A DNA stretch of 64,000 bases from Planctomycetota bacterium. GTDB lineage: Bacteria; Planctomycetota; UBA11346. The position numbers and the translations under genes are program-made. Location: contig BJHQ01000006.1 of the NCBI GenBank assembly GCA_014193115.1, positions 124,001 to 188,000 of the forward strand, written 5' to 3'. This document shows, in pieces, positions 15,718 to 24,264 of this stretch (position 1 is the stretch's first letter; each line of letters begins with the position of its first letter). Below the pieces are notes generated by a model, which ran no database searches, was not told the DNA's origin, and was given only the letters and a program-made list of their open reading frames with translations.

Positions 15718-16653
15718 CTATTCGTCGCCGAAGATCGCGTTGACGAAGGCATCAGGATCGAACGGTTGGAGGTCGTCGATCTGTTCGCCGACGCCGATGA
15801 AGCGCACCGGCAGGCCGAGCTCCCGGCGGATGGTCAGCGCGGCTCCGCCCTTGGCGGTGCCATCGAGCTTGGTCAGCACCAGACCGGTGACGCCCATCGC
15901 ATCCTTGAAGATCTTGGCCTGCTGCACGGCGTTCTGGCCGGCAGTTGCGTCGAGGATCAACAGCGTCTCGTGGGGCGCCTCGGGCAGCCGTTTCTGGATC
16001 ACCCGGCGGAGCTTCTCAAGCTCTCGCATCAGGTGCTCTTTGTTGTGCAGCCGGCCAGCGGTGTCGATGATCACCAGGTCGTGGCCGCGGGCCTGGGCGG
16101 CAGCCACGGCGTCAAAGGCCACCGCCGCAGCGTCTCCGCCCTGCTGGCTTTTGATGATCTCGACCCCGGCACGTTGCGCCCAGATCCCGAGCTGTTCGAT
16201 GGCCGCCGCGCGATAGGTGTCGCCAGCGGCGATCAGCACGGATTTGCCCTGCTGTTTGTAGCGGGCGGCGAGCTTGCCGATGGTCGTGGTCTTGCCCGCG
16301 CCATTGACCCCGACCACCAGCACCACGGTCGGCGTCCCCTTGGCTGCCCAGGCCAGCTCCTGGTCCGGCGCTTGCAGCTCGGCGCGCAGCGATTGCTTGA
16401 GGAAGGCCAGCAGGTCCTCGCCTTTGGCGACCTCGCCGGCCTTGTAGCGACGCTTCAGCTCGGTCAGGATTTCCTCGGTCTTGGCCACGCCGATGTCGGC
16501 AGCCAGCAAGGTGCCTTCCAATTCATCGAGGAACGTCTGATCGATGGTCCGGCCGAGGCCGATCAGGGCGCGCAGCGCTCCGCCGATCAGTTTGCGGGTC
16601 TTGGTCAGACCCTCTTTGATCTTGGTGAAGAAACGACCGAGGGCTTTGAACAT
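15718..16653 (-). CDS. ftsY: Signal recognition particle receptor FtsY
   Basis: FtsY is the membrane-associated GTPase that docks SRP-ribosome complexes at the Sec translocon. The 311-residue protein has the NG domains without the long acidic A domain of E. coli. The helical N domain begins MFKALGRFFTKIKEGLTKTRK. GTPase motifs are GVNGAGKTTTIGKLA (G1), GDTYRAAAIEQL (insertion box), DTAGRLHNKEHLM (G3), TKLDGTAKGG (G4) and FIGVGEQIDDLQPFD. The first residues (an amphipathic Phe/Lys-rich helix) probably bind lipid. It is 81 bp downstream of rsfS. Confidence 0.97.
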   Translation of the reverse strand: MFKALGRFFTKIKEGLTKTRKLIGGALRALIGLGRTIDQTFLDELEGTLLAADIGVAKTEEILTELKRRYKAGEVAKGEDLLAFLKQSLRAELQAPDQELAWAAKGTPTVVLVVGVNGAGKTTTIGKLAARYKQQGKSVLIAAGDTYRAAAIEQLGIWAQRAGVEIIKSQQGGDAAAVAFDAVAAAQARGHDLVIIDTAGRLHNKEHLMRELEKLRRVIQKRLPEAPHETLLILDATAGQNAVQQAKIFKDAMGVTGLVLTKLDGTAKGGAALTIRRELGLPVRFIGVGEQIDDLQPFDPDAFVNAIFGDE

Positions 16654-16734
16654 CTTAGGGGCCAGGGGCCAGAGGCCGGGGGCTGGGGCGCAAGCGGCTG
16701 GAGACGCAGGTTCGTTGCGGTGGGCGCCTGCTGG

Positions 16735-17307
16735 TCATTCCGCTGCTGGATCGGTCTTGGGCTTGCGGGTGCGGGGCTTTGCGGCGCGGGAGTCCGCCTT
16801 GCTGGCAGGTTCTGCCTTGCTGGCTGTTTCAGCCTTGCTGGCTGTTTCAGCCTTGCTGGAGCCGGCCGCTTTGCGCACCCGGGGGACGATCTTGCGTTTT
16901 TTCGGCTCGGGCTTGGTTGCGGCCTCTGGGGCGGCGTCGGGATCGGGCAGGGCCTTCACCGCCTTTTCGACGTCGAGGTCCTTCCCGTGGATCCACAGAT
17001 GATCGAGATCGTACCGCGCCCGTTCTTCGCTGGTCAGGACATGCACCACCACATCCATGCAATCGATCAGCATCCAGCCGGCATCGCCTTCGACCGGGCT
17101 GCGCGGAACCTGATGTTTCTTGCAGAATTGATAGACTTCTTCGACGCAGGCATGGGCTTGGCGATCGCTGCGGGCCGAGGCCAGCACCACCAGGTCGTAG
17201 ATCGCGGTGCCATCCGGCAGGTCGATGACGCGGACGTCCTCGGCGCCCTTGTCGAGGCAGCATTTTGCTGCGTAGAGGGCCAGATCGCGGGTGGTGAAGC
17301 GGGGCAT
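16735..17307 (-). CDS. rsfS: Ribosome silencing factor RsfS with repetitive basic tail
   Basis: RsfS binds ribosomal protein uL14 and blocks subunit joining when nutrients are short. Residues 1-115 form the standard domain: AAKCCLDKGAEDVRVIDL, YDLVVLASARSDRQAHA, GWMLIDCMDVVVHVL and YDLDHLW. The protein continues for about 75 residues beyond the usual end as a Lys/Ala/Pro-rich tail with the repeat SKAETA (DNA repeat at about 16790-16860). Such a tail could add RNA affinity; this is inference. The gene precedes ftsY in the same direction. Confidence 0.94.
   Translation of the reverse strand: MPRFTTRDLALYAAKCCLDKGAEDVRVIDLPDGTAIYDLVVLASARSDRQAHACVEEVYQFCKKHQVPRSPVEGDAGWMLIDCMDVVVHVLTSEERARYDLDHLWIHGKDLDVEKAVKALPDPDAAPEAATKPEPKKRKIVPRVRKAAGSSKAETASKAETASKAEPASKADSRAAKPRTRKPKTDPAAE
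16796..16862 (-). repeat. 18-bp tandem repeats encoding SKAETA in rsfS tail
   Basis: GCCTTGCTGGCTGTTTCA and close variants recur about four times in tandem. The 18-bp unit keeps the frame and encodes the Ser-Lys-Ala-Glu-Thr/Pro-Ala repeat. Confidence 0.85.
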
Positions 17308-17551
17308 GGGGCGCGGGTTCTATCGTGGCCCCGGCGCCACCCAACCCTCTTTGCGCCGCGTCAGGATCCGCAGGGGCGTTGCTTGCACCGGAGGAAACCG
17401 CCGGTCCGCCTCGTCGCACAGTCGTCACGGTGACCAGCGCGGATCGTCCGGAAACCTGGAGCCCGACGTGAATGGCCCAGACCGGGGGTGCCTGTTTCGC
17501 CGCACCTCAGGCTGCGAGCCGGCTCGACGCAACCGGCCCGCTTTCCTCAGG

Positions 17552-18250
17552 TTAATCCGGCAAATACAGGATGGCGTTGGTCAACCGGTCGATGACCAGC
17601 TTGCCCATCCGGATTTGCTCGCACAGGTTGTGGCTGATGACGCTGCCCACCGGGGTGGCGCGGGTCTTGGGATCGATGCGCAGCAGCGGCGTCTTGTGGT
17701 GGGCCTTCACCAGGCGCTCGTACTGTTCGAGGAAGGCCGGATCGACCAGCTTCTTCTTTTCGTCGTATTCGGCCTGGGCTGAAGATTCGATCTCGGTCGG
17801 AGCATTGCCGGTGGCGGCAGCCAGGGCCTGTTCCAAGGCGGCACGGGCTGCGGCGGCCTTCTCGGCGCCCTGGTTGGCCCGGGTTTTCAGGGCGTCGATC
17901 CGGGCGCCGAGCTCCTTCAGCGACTGCTCGCGCATGACCTTCTCGGACTTGGCCTGTTCGATCGAATTGATGATCGCCATGTATTCTTTATTGGTCTTCG
18001 CCGCCTGCTGGCGGGAGCGGGCCTCGGCGATGGCGGCATCGCAGCGGGCCAGGTCGGACTGGTACTGGCGGAGCAGCGCATCGACCTTGTCGACCTCGGC
18101 CTGCGCGGCTGCTGCGGCGGCTTCGGCGGCGGCGAGCATCTTGGCGGCCTCATCAGCCCGGGTCCGCAACGTATCGCGATCCTTGCGCAGGCCCTGCCGA
18201 CGCCGGTCGATCTCGAGCAGGTCGAGCAAAGCGGCTATGCTGGGGTTCAT
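17552..18250 (-). CDS. Coiled-coil protein of the C4-type zinc-ribbon family, ribbon cysteines lost
   Basis: A 232-residue protein: about 150 residues of long coiled coil (LLEIDRRRQGLRKDRDTL and Ala/Glu/Gln heptads, KTNKEYMAIINSIEQAKSEK), then a C-terminal segment with YERLVKAHHKTPLLRIDPKTRATPVG...ISHNLCEQIRMGKLVIDRLTNAILYLPD. The architecture and the NKEYMAI and RILY-like ending match the bacterial family with a C-terminal C4 zinc ribbon (CT398/HP0958 type). Only one of the expected four cysteines remains, so zinc is probably not bound. The ATG at 18250 has GGAG about 9 nt upstream. HP0958 acts in flagellar mRNA/RpoN control; other members have no known role. Confidence 0.78.
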   Translation of the reverse strand: MNPSIAALLDLLEIDRRRQGLRKDRDTLRTRADEAAKMLAAAEAAAAAAQAEVDKVDALLRQYQSDLARCDAAIAEARSRQQAAKTNKEYMAIINSIEQAKSEKVMREQSLKELGARIDALKTRANQGAEKAAAARAALEQALAAATGNAPTEIESSAQAEYDEKKKLVDPAFLEQYERLVKAHHKTPLLRIDPKTRATPVGSVISHNLCEQIRMGKLVIDRLTNAILYLPD

Positions 18251-18434
18251 CGGGGCTGGCTCCAAAGCGGGTGGCCGATCATGCGACCGCTCAGCGACGG
18301 CCAAGGGGGGAATCGCGGGGCGATCCGACCATGGCGGTTGCCCGGAGACAAGTGCGGCCGATCCGGCCGGTTGGCAGGAGCTCGGACGGGCGGGCCATGA
18401 TGACCGTTGCTCGGCGGCTGCTACGCTGGGCAAC

Positions 18435-19400
18435 GTGACCGAGTCCGCTGAACCCGCCCGACCCAGCCTGCCGCCGGTGCCGATCCGCCTGACCAAAGGC
18501 CAGTTGCCGTCCACCGACCACCTGCTGGCAGCACTGACCATCGCCCGCATCGGCAGCTTCACCAAAGCCGCCGAAGCTCTGGAGATGTCCCAGCCGGCGC
18601 TGTCCCGCCAGATCATGTCGTTGGAGCGCAGCGTCGGCGTCCGCCTGTTCGAGCGGGTCGGGCGGGCCGTCCAGCTGACCGCTCCTGGCGAGGAGCTGGT
18701 GTCCCGGGCCGGGCCACTGCTGGAGGAGCTGACCCGGGTGACCACCGGACTGGCCGCAGCTCTCGGCACCGCCAGCGGCCGGGTCCGCCTGGGCGCCAGC
18801 GAATCGGTGGCGATCACCGCGCTGCCCTCGATTTTGCGGCCTTATCTGGCCGCCCACCGCCGGGTCAGCCTGCGCCTGGTCTGCCGGACCAGCGACCGCC
18901 TGCCCGAGATGGTCGCCTCGGGCGAGATCGATCTGGCGGTCTGCGCCGTCGAGCATGACCGTGACGACCTGGCATACCGCACCTTGTGGGAAGAGGAGCT
19001 GGTGCTGGTGCTGCCGGTCAACCACCCGGCCCGCAGCCGCTCGATCGTCAATTATCTGACTGAGGATTTCATCCTGCTTCCGCCGACCACGATCACCCGC
19101 CGGTTGCTCGACCGGGCGTTGAATGAACGGGCGGCGAAAGATGGCAGCCAAGCGCATTTGAAAGTGGCTCTGGAGCACGACAGCCCCGAGGTCATCAAGG
19201 CCATGGTCCAAGCCGGCCTCGGCCTGGCGATCCTGCCCGAACCGGTGGTCCGCCGCGAGACCCGCCGCGGCGAACTGGCCGCCTGGCCGCTCAGCGACCT
19301 GCGGGTGGTGCGCCCGATCGTCGCCATCACCGATCCCCGCCATCAACCGTGGCCAGCCACCACCGCCCTGGTTGAGGCCCTCGCACGGTACGGGCGATGA
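18435..19400 (+). CDS. LysR-type transcriptional regulator
   Basis: A 321-residue LTTR. The helix-turn-helix (STDHLLAALTIARIGSFTKAAEALEMSQPALSRQIMSL) sits after a Pro-rich N-terminus; the effector domain begins GRVRLGASESVAITALPSIL and ends IKAMVQAGLGLAILPE. The start is uncertain: GTG at 18435 with GGG 4 nt upstream is chosen; GTG at 18477 is an alternative. It diverges from the coiled-coil gene with a 184-bp spacer. Its stop codon lies in the first unit of a 22-bp tandem repeat, and the lipoprotein gene downstream starts in the fourth unit, so the regulator, lipoprotein, hemE and hemG probably form one transcript. Confidence 0.88.
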   Translation: MTESAEPARPSLPPVPIRLTKGQLPSTDHLLAALTIARIGSFTKAAEALEMSQPALSRQIMSLERSVGVRLFERVGRAVQLTAPGEELVSRAGPLLEELTRVTTGLAAALGTASGRVRLGASESVAITALPSILRPYLAAHRRVSLRLVCRTSDRLPEMVASGEIDLAVCAVEHDRDDLAYRTLWEEELVLVLPVNHPARSRSIVNYLTEDFILLPPTTITRRLLDRALNERAAKDGSQAHLKVALEHDSPEVIKAMVQAGLGLAILPEPVVRRETRRGELAAWPLSDLRVVRPIVAITDPRHQPWPATTALVEALARYGR

Positions 19401-19467
19401 ATCAGCACGGTACGGGCGATGAGTCAGCACGGTACGGGCGATGAGTCAGCACGGTACGGGCGATGAA
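19383..19467 (+). repeat. Four 22-bp tandem repeats carrying a stop/start junction
   Basis: Units start at 19383, 19405, 19427 and 19449 and share GCACGGTACGGGCGATGA. Each unit contains ATGA. In unit 1 TGA ends the LysR gene; in unit 4 ATG (19463) begins the lipoprotein gene. The 22-bp length shifts frame in every unit, so the repeat cannot encode a uniform peptide. Confidence 0.95.
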
Positions 19468-20092
19468 CCTGGCTGACGACATGCGAATGGGCGTCTTCGC
19501 TGCCTGTCTTTTGTTGCTGGTTCTGACCGGTTGCGGCGGATCGTCGCCACGCGCAGCGGTTGGAACAGGATGTCCTCTGGTCGTGGAACTGGATCCCAAC
19601 ATCTCCGCGAACGATGGTGGGACCTTGCTCGTGACCGTCCGCAATCAAAGTTCCTCGCCTATCGAATTCTTTGATATGAATTCTTATTTCTTCCATCATA
19701 TCTTCCTTGGAAACATGTCCGGTTTCAGTGAATTCCGCGATGCCAAGTTCAATCGCAATGCTGCTTTTTCAATGGATCTTCGCCGCTTGCCGCCTGGGGC
19801 GATGCACAGCTATCGCGTCCCCCTGAAAAACATCCTCCCAAACACGATGGAAGCAAACGTTCTGCATACGTTTTTGGGCGAAAAAATTTTCGCGTTTATC
19901 TCCTTCATATTTATTCATGCGAAAGGCGGAAGCCGCCGAGAGATCTTCAGTCCCATCGTCGAATTGCGCAATATACCCAATTCGCCCGCTCCACCGCCGG
20001 ATCCGAGTTCCACGGCTGATCCCGGCCAGGCGGTTCCCCTGGATGACAACCGACGCATCGAAAAAACCTTATCTATGCCAAGAAAATCATGA
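19463..20092 (+). CDS. Predicted lipoprotein of unknown function
   Basis: A 209-residue protein with a lipoprotein signal (MRMGVFAACLLLLVLTGC, lipobox LTGC), so it is probably attached to the inner or outer membrane. The mature part begins with a Gly/Ser linker, then an immunoglobulin-like region (LVVELDPNISANDGGTLLVTVRNQSSSPIEFFDMN), and ends in a Pro-rich tail. This resembles proteins describing intermolecular beta contacts, but no named family fits. The start is ATG 19463 in repeat unit 4; ATG 19481 is possible. The gene is AT-richer than its neighbours. Its stop overlaps the hemE start (ATGA). Confidence 0.68.
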   Translation: MNLADDMRMGVFAACLLLLVLTGCGGSSPRAAVGTGCPLVVELDPNISANDGGTLLVTVRNQSSSPIEFFDMNSYFFHHIFLGNMSGFSEFRDAKFNRNAAFSMDLRRLPPGAMHSYRVPLKNILPNTMEANVLHTFLGEKIFAFISFIFIHAKGGSRREIFSPIVELRNIPNSPAPPPDPSSTADPGQAVPLDDNRRIEKTLSMPRKS

Positions 20093-21198
20093 TTGCCCCG
20101 GCGAGAACTTCCCGGACCGCGTTCCGCCAGAGTGGGAATGTTCTGAAGCGCAGCGCGGCGCTGTGGGATTCCTCCTTTCTGCGCGCCTGCCGCGGCGAAA
20201 CCGCCAGCCGAACACCGGTCTGGCTGATGCGCCAAGCCGGTCGGTATATGGCCCATTATCGCGGCCATCGCTCGGGGCGAGCATTCTTGGATTTGTGCAA
20301 GGATCCTGCGGCATGCTGCGAGGTCACGGTCCACGCCGCCACTTGGCTGGGCACTGATGCCGCGATCATTTTCAGCGACATCCTGGTCCTGCTCGAAGCC
20401 CTCGGCCTGCCGGTGGAGTTCACCACCGGCGATGGACCGCATCTGCCCAAACCGGTGCGCGGCCCGGCCGAGGTCGCCGCCCTCGCCGATCCGGCCCAGG
20501 CGGCTGCGGATTTAGCGTATGTCTACCGAGCTATTTCGTTGACGGCGGCAGCGTTGCCCGCGTCAGTCCCGCTGATCGGATTTTGCGGAGCGCCGTTCAC
20601 CCTTGCTGCCTATGCGATCGAAGGCGGCGGATCGCGCCAATTCGCCCGCACCCGGCAGTTCATGTACCATCAACCGGCGGCGTGGCATGCGCTGCTCGCC
20701 CGGCTGGTCGATGCGGCGATCCCGTATTTGTCAGCGCAGATCGCTGCCGGCGCCGCAGCGGTCCAGATTTTCGACTCGTGGGTAGGCGTGCTGTCCCGGC
20801 CGGATTTCAGCGAATTCGTCGCGCCCCATCTCACCCGACTGTCAGCCAGCGTGCCGGCTGGAGCACCAGTGATCCTGTTCGGTCACGGCACCCACCACCT
20901 GATCGACCTGATCGCAGCCTGCGGCGCCGACGTGATCGGCTGCGATCAGCACACCGATCTTGCCGAAGCCTGGCGGCTCGGCGGTGGACCACCGCGGATC
21001 GCGATCCAAGGCAATCTCGACCCGGCGCTGCTCCTCAGCGATCCGGGCCGGATCTGTGCCGGCGCTGATGCCGTGCTCGCCGCCGCCGCCGGGCGTCCGG
21101 GGCATGTGTTCAACCTCGGCCACGGCATCCTCAAGGAAACCGACCCGGATCTGGTGCGGGCGCTGGTCGATCATGTCCATGCTGCCACCGCCCGCTGA
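20089..21198 (+). CDS. hemE: Uroporphyrinogen decarboxylase (HemE)
   Basis: HemE removes four acetate carboxyls from uroporphyrinogen III to give coproporphyrinogen III in heme synthesis. The 369-residue protein contains RTPVWLMRQAGRYMAHYRGHR (the RQAGR substrate motif), FSDILVLLEALGLPVEF, GFCGAPFTLAAYAIEGGGSR, QIFDSWVGVLSRPDF and NLGHGILKETDPD, all family hallmarks. The first ~20 residues are not conserved in the family, so translation might begin slightly downstream. The ATGA overlap with the lipoprotein stop supports coupling. The oxidase gene overlaps its 3' end. Confidence 0.97.
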   Translation: MIAPARTSRTAFRQSGNVLKRSAALWDSSFLRACRGETASRTPVWLMRQAGRYMAHYRGHRSGRAFLDLCKDPAACCEVTVHAATWLGTDAAIIFSDILVLLEALGLPVEFTTGDGPHLPKPVRGPAEVAALADPAQAAADLAYVYRAISLTAAALPASVPLIGFCGAPFTLAAYAIEGGGSRQFARTRQFMYHQPAAWHALLARLVDAAIPYLSAQIAAGAAAVQIFDSWVGVLSRPDFSEFVAPHLTRLSASVPAGAPVILFGHGTHHLIDLIAACGADVIGCDQHTDLAEAWRLGGGPPRIAIQGNLDPALLLSDPGRICAGADAVLAAAAGRPGHVFNLGHGILKETDPDLVRALVDHVHAATAR

Positions 21199-22663
21199 AC
21201 GCCGCGACGGTCGCGCCAAACGCCTGATCGTCATCGGCGCCGGCATCGGCGGATTGGCCACGGCCTTCCGCCTCGGCCAGCGCCTGCCGACGGCGCAGAT
21301 CACCGTGATCGATGCGGCCAGCCGGCCAGGTGGTGTCATCGCCTCGACCCGCCGCGACGGATTCCTGCTCGAACATGGGCCGGATTCCCTGGTCACCAAC
21401 AAACCGGCTGGGATGCGACTGGTCGCCGACCTCGGCCTGACCGATCGCTTGGTCGGCATCCAGCCGGCCGCGCGGTCGAGCCTGATCGCCCGGGGCGACC
21501 GGCTGATCCCGGTTCCCCAGGGCCTGTATCTGCTGGCGCCTGGAAAAATCCTGCCGTTTCTGCGCTCGCCGGTGCTCAGCTGGCCGGGCAAACTGCGCCT
21601 CGCCTGGGATCTGTTCCTGCCACGGCGGCCGGCCGGGGCGCCGGCGGAATCCCTGGCCCGGTTCGTCCGTCGCCGACTTGGCCGGGAAGCGCTGGAACGG
21701 ATCGCCCAACCCCTGATCGCCGGCATCACCACCGCCGATCCGGAACGGCTCAGCGTCGCCGCGACCTTCCCGCAATTTCTTGAGATGGAGCAGCAGCACG
21801 GTTCGCTGATCCGGGCGATGATCCACCGCCAGCGCACTTCTGGCCAGGATGCGGCCGGGCCGCGCTATGGCCTGTTCGCCAGTTTTCCTGAGGGAATCCA
21901 GGAATTGACCGATGCGCTGGTACGGCGGATCTCCCCAACCGAGCGAGACGACGGCGAGCGGATCATGGTGAACACCGCAGTGCGTTCGGTCTTCCCCACC
22001 GACAGGGGATGGCGGGTCGCCACGGCGGCCGGCGACCACGACTGCGATGGTGTGGTCATCGCCGCCCCTGCCCATACCGCTGCCCGGCTCCTGACCGGCG
22101 ATCGCGCGCTGCCCGAGCTGCTCCGCACCATTCCCGCCGCAGGCGTCGCGGTGGTGAATCTGGCCTATAATGACAGCGAAATTCCGTGTCTGCCCCAGGC
22201 CGCCGGATTCGTGGTGCCGGCCATCGAGCAACCGATCGTCCGCGGTCATGGCGCACCGGGCCTGATCGCCTGCACCATCGCCTCGGCGAAATATCCCGGA
22301 CGCGCTCCGGCCGGTCAGGTCCTGCTCCGCGGATTCCTCGGCGGAGCTCTGCACGAAGCGGTGCTGCACCACGACGATGCCGAGCTGCTCGCCCTGGTCC
22401 GGCGCGACCTGCGCCGCTGGCTGGGGATCACGGCGACTCCGCTGTTCACGGTCATCGATCGCTGGCCGCGCTCGATGGCCCAGCCGACCATCGACGGCGG
22501 AGGCCACCTCGCCCGGGTCGCCGCGATCCGCGCCGCCGAAGCCGCCCGGCCTGGCCTGTCCCTGGTCGGCAACGGTTTTGAAGGTGTCGGTATTGGCGAT
22601 CTCTCCCTCCAGGCCGAGCGCGCCGCCGACCGGCTCGCTGCTGCGCTGTCCGCGACTGCCTGA
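21173..22663 (+). CDS. hemG: Protoporphyrinogen/coproporphyrinogen oxidase (HemG/HemY type)
   Basis: An FAD enzyme that oxidises protoporphyrinogen IX or coproporphyrinogen III late in heme synthesis. The Rossmann entry is LIVIGAGIGGLATAFRLGQ, followed by TVIDAASRPGGVIAS and the GPDSLVTNKPAG block typical of the family. The C-terminal flavin motif is SLVGNGFEGVGIGDLSLQAERAA. The start is ATG 21173 (second ATG 21179), overlapping the 3' end of hemE by 26 bp. The oxygen-dependent type fits an aerobe. Whether the substrate is proto- or coproporphyrinogen depends on the rest of the pathway, outside this window. Confidence 0.92.
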   Translation: MSMLPPPAERRDGRAKRLIVIGAGIGGLATAFRLGQRLPTAQITVIDAASRPGGVIASTRRDGFLLEHGPDSLVTNKPAGMRLVADLGLTDRLVGIQPAARSSLIARGDRLIPVPQGLYLLAPGKILPFLRSPVLSWPGKLRLAWDLFLPRRPAGAPAESLARFVRRRLGREALERIAQPLIAGITTADPERLSVAATFPQFLEMEQQHGSLIRAMIHRQRTSGQDAAGPRYGLFASFPEGIQELTDALVRRISPTERDDGERIMVNTAVRSVFPTDRGWRVATAAGDHDCDGVVIAAPAHTAARLLTGDRALPELLRTIPAAGVAVVNLAYNDSEIPCLPQAAGFVVPAIEQPIVRGHGAPGLIACTIASAKYPGRAPAGQVLLRGFLGGALHEAVLHHDDAELLALVRRDLRRWLGITATPLFTVIDRWPRSMAQPTIDGGGHLARVAAIRAAEAARPGLSLVGNGFEGVGIGDLSLQAERAADRLAAALSATA

Positions 22664-22729
22664 TTCCACTGCCTTTTCCCACGGATCGGAGCGGATTGCC
22701 CGGCCCGCTCGCAGCTGATGATCCGGCCC

Positions 22730-23305
22730 ATGACCAAGAACCGGCTTGAAGCCTTCAGCGACGGCGTCATCGCGATCATCATCACCATCATGGTGCTGGA
22801 ATTGAAAGTCCCGCACACGCCTGAGCTGGAAGGCCTGAAAGAGCTGATCCCGGTGCTGCTCAGCTACGTGCTCAGCTTCATCTATGTCGGCATCTACTGG
22901 AACAACCACCACCACCTGCTCCACGCCGTCCACCATGTGAACGGAGCGGTGCTGTGGGCGAACATGCACCTGCTGTTCTGGCTGTCGCTGGTGCCCTTCG
23001 TCACCGGGTGGATGGGCGAGAACCACTTCGCTCCGGTGCCGGTCGCCCTGTACGGCGTGGTGCTGCTGATGGCCGCCGTTGCCTACTTCATCCTGGTCAA
23101 GGCCCTGGTCGGCCTGAACGGCGCCGATTCGCCCTTGGCCAAGGCCATCGGTAAGGACTGGAAAGGCAAGATGTCCTTGGTGTTTTACGCAGTGGCGATC
23201 GGCGCCGCGTTGTGGTCGCCGCTGATCGCCGGGCTGCTCTACATCCTGGTGGCCGTGATCTGGCTGGTGCCCGATCGGCGGATCGAGAAGACCCTGGCGC
23301 ATTGA
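22730..23305 (+). CDS. TMEM175 (DUF1211) family ion channel
   Basis: A ~191-residue protein with six hydrophobic segments. The first helix carries the family filter RLEAFSDGVIAIIITIMVLELKVP (R...FSD motif), and the tract YWNNHHHLLHAVHHV between helices 2 and 3 is characteristic. Prokaryotic TMEM175 proteins form tetrameric cation (K+) channels. The ATG at 22730 fits the usual MTKNRLEAFSDG start; ATG 22718 is 12 nt upstream. The stop lies 9 bp from the stop of the convergent lipoprotein gene. Confidence 0.9.
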   Translation: MTKNRLEAFSDGVIAIIITIMVLELKVPHTPELEGLKELIPVLLSYVLSFIYVGIYWNNHHHLLHAVHHVNGAVLWANMHLLFWLSLVPFVTGWMGENHFAPVPVALYGVVLLMAAVAYFILVKALVGLNGADSPLAKAIGKDWKGKMSLVFYAVAIGAALWSPLIAGLLYILVAVIWLVPDRRIEKTLAH

Positions 23306-23314
23306 TGTCGGCGG

Positions 23315-23635
23315 CTACTTCTCTGGCTGGGGAACAAAGCGCAGATTGAGCGCGATCCGCCAGGGCACGTTGCCCAGCGCTGCGCCGCCGATATTGGCGA
23401 TCTGATCACCCAAAGCCAAGTCGGGACGATCGATGACCAGGCTCGGATTGATGCCCGAGACCACCGCCGGACCGAATTCGAGCCGGCAGGTCGCATCCCA
23501 TCCAGCGATACGCTGCGGCTGGGTGATCATGGTGAAGCGCTGGCCGGCGAGTTCGCCCGGATCGACCCGGATGCAGCCGGTCATGGCCAGCACCGTGCCC
23601 AGCAACATCGCCGCAGAAACCCTGGCTTTCAACAC
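23315..23635 (-). CDS. Small predicted lipoprotein
   Basis: A 106-residue protein with a clear lipoprotein signal: positively charged start (MLKARVSAAML), hydrophobic core, lipobox LAMTGC. The mature part contains GQRFTMITQPQRIAGWDATCRLEFGP and ends VPWRIALNLRFVPQPEK. No family is recognised. The GTG at 23635 is chosen because it overlaps the aat stop by 7 bp (GTGTTGA) and gives a proper n-region; the frame extends upstream to an ATG at 23683 inside aat. It is the last gene of the gph-aat-lipoprotein run. Confidence 0.68.
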   Translation of the reverse strand: MLKARVSAAMLLGTVLAMTGCIRVDPGELAGQRFTMITQPQRIAGWDATCRLEFGPAVVSGINPSLVIDRPDLALGDQIANIGGAALGNVPWRIALNLRFVPQPEK

Positions 23636-24264
23636 GGAACCGTCAAATCTCCAGGCGGGCCGAAGGAGCACGGCAGCCGGCATGATTCCAGCATGAGCGC
23701 ATACTCGGCATCAGCCACCATCCGGCAGCCGAACCGTTCCATGTGCGGAGTCTGCTGCTGGCAGTCGAGCATCTGGAAGCCGCCCTGCTGCAAGCGGGCC
23801 ACCAGATAGGTGACGCAGATCTTGGCCGCGTCGTCAGCCCGGGTGAACATGCTTTCCCCAGCGAAGCAGCCGCCGAGGGCCAGCCCATAGCAGCCGCCGA
23901 CCAGGGCGCCGCCTGGGTCCCAGGCCTCGACGCTGTGGGCGACACCCTGTTCGTGGAGGGCCACGTACAGCCGTTCGATATCGCGATTGATCCACGTCGA
24001 TTCGCGGTCAGCGCAGGCCGCAATCACTTCGGGGAAAGCGCGGTTGGCGGTGATCCGGTACGGCCGGCGGTTGCGGATCACCTTGGCCAGACTGCGCGAC
24101 ACGGTGAAGCGGTCCCAGGTGATGACCGCCCGCTCATGGGGCCGGTACCAGCGGATCCGGCCGCGTCGGTGGTCGGCCATGGGGAACATCCGCTGCCAAT
24201 AGGCCCAGACCACCGCTTCAGGAGTGACCACCTGGCCATCAGCGTCGCGCACCGCCACGGTCAT
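23629..24264 (-). CDS. aat: Leucyl/phenylalanyl-tRNA--protein transferase (Aat)
   Basis: Aat conjugates Leu or Phe to the N-terminus of proteins with basic N-terminal residues, marking them for ClpS-ClpAP degradation (N-degron pathway). The 211-residue protein has the family motifs WINRDIERLYVALHEQGVAHSVE, GGALVGGCYGLALGGCFAGESMF and GGFQMLDCQQQTPHMERFGC. The GESMF active region is intact. It overlaps the gph stop by ATGA, and the lipoprotein start overlaps its own stop. A cysteine-rich C-terminus is unusual. Confidence 0.95.
   Translation of the reverse strand: MTVAVRDADGQVVTPEAVVWAYWQRMFPMADHRRGRIRWYRPHERAVITWDRFTVSRSLAKVIRNRRPYRITANRAFPEVIAACADRESTWINRDIERLYVALHEQGVAHSVEAWDPGGALVGGCYGLALGGCFAGESMFTRADDAAKICVTYLVARLQQGGFQMLDCQQQTPHMERFGCRMVADAEYALMLESCRLPCSFGPPGDLTVPC

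Noticed and set aside
15196-17433. Long open frame antisense to ftsY and rsfS
   Set aside because: No motif, and it covers two clear minus-strand genes.
17308-17551. Possible structured RNA (RNase P, SRP or tmRNA) in the rsfS/coiled-coil spacer
   Set aside because: Searched by eye for the SRP tetraloop region, the RNase P conserved cores and a tRNA-like end; none found.
19383-19467. Possible CRISPR array from the 22-bp repeats
   Set aside because: The units are directly adjacent with no spacers, and no cas genes are present.
21131-23302. Long open frame antisense to the heme oxidase and TMEM175 genes
   Set aside because: Composition is that of a complementary strand of GC-rich genes; the plus-strand genes have strong family motifs.
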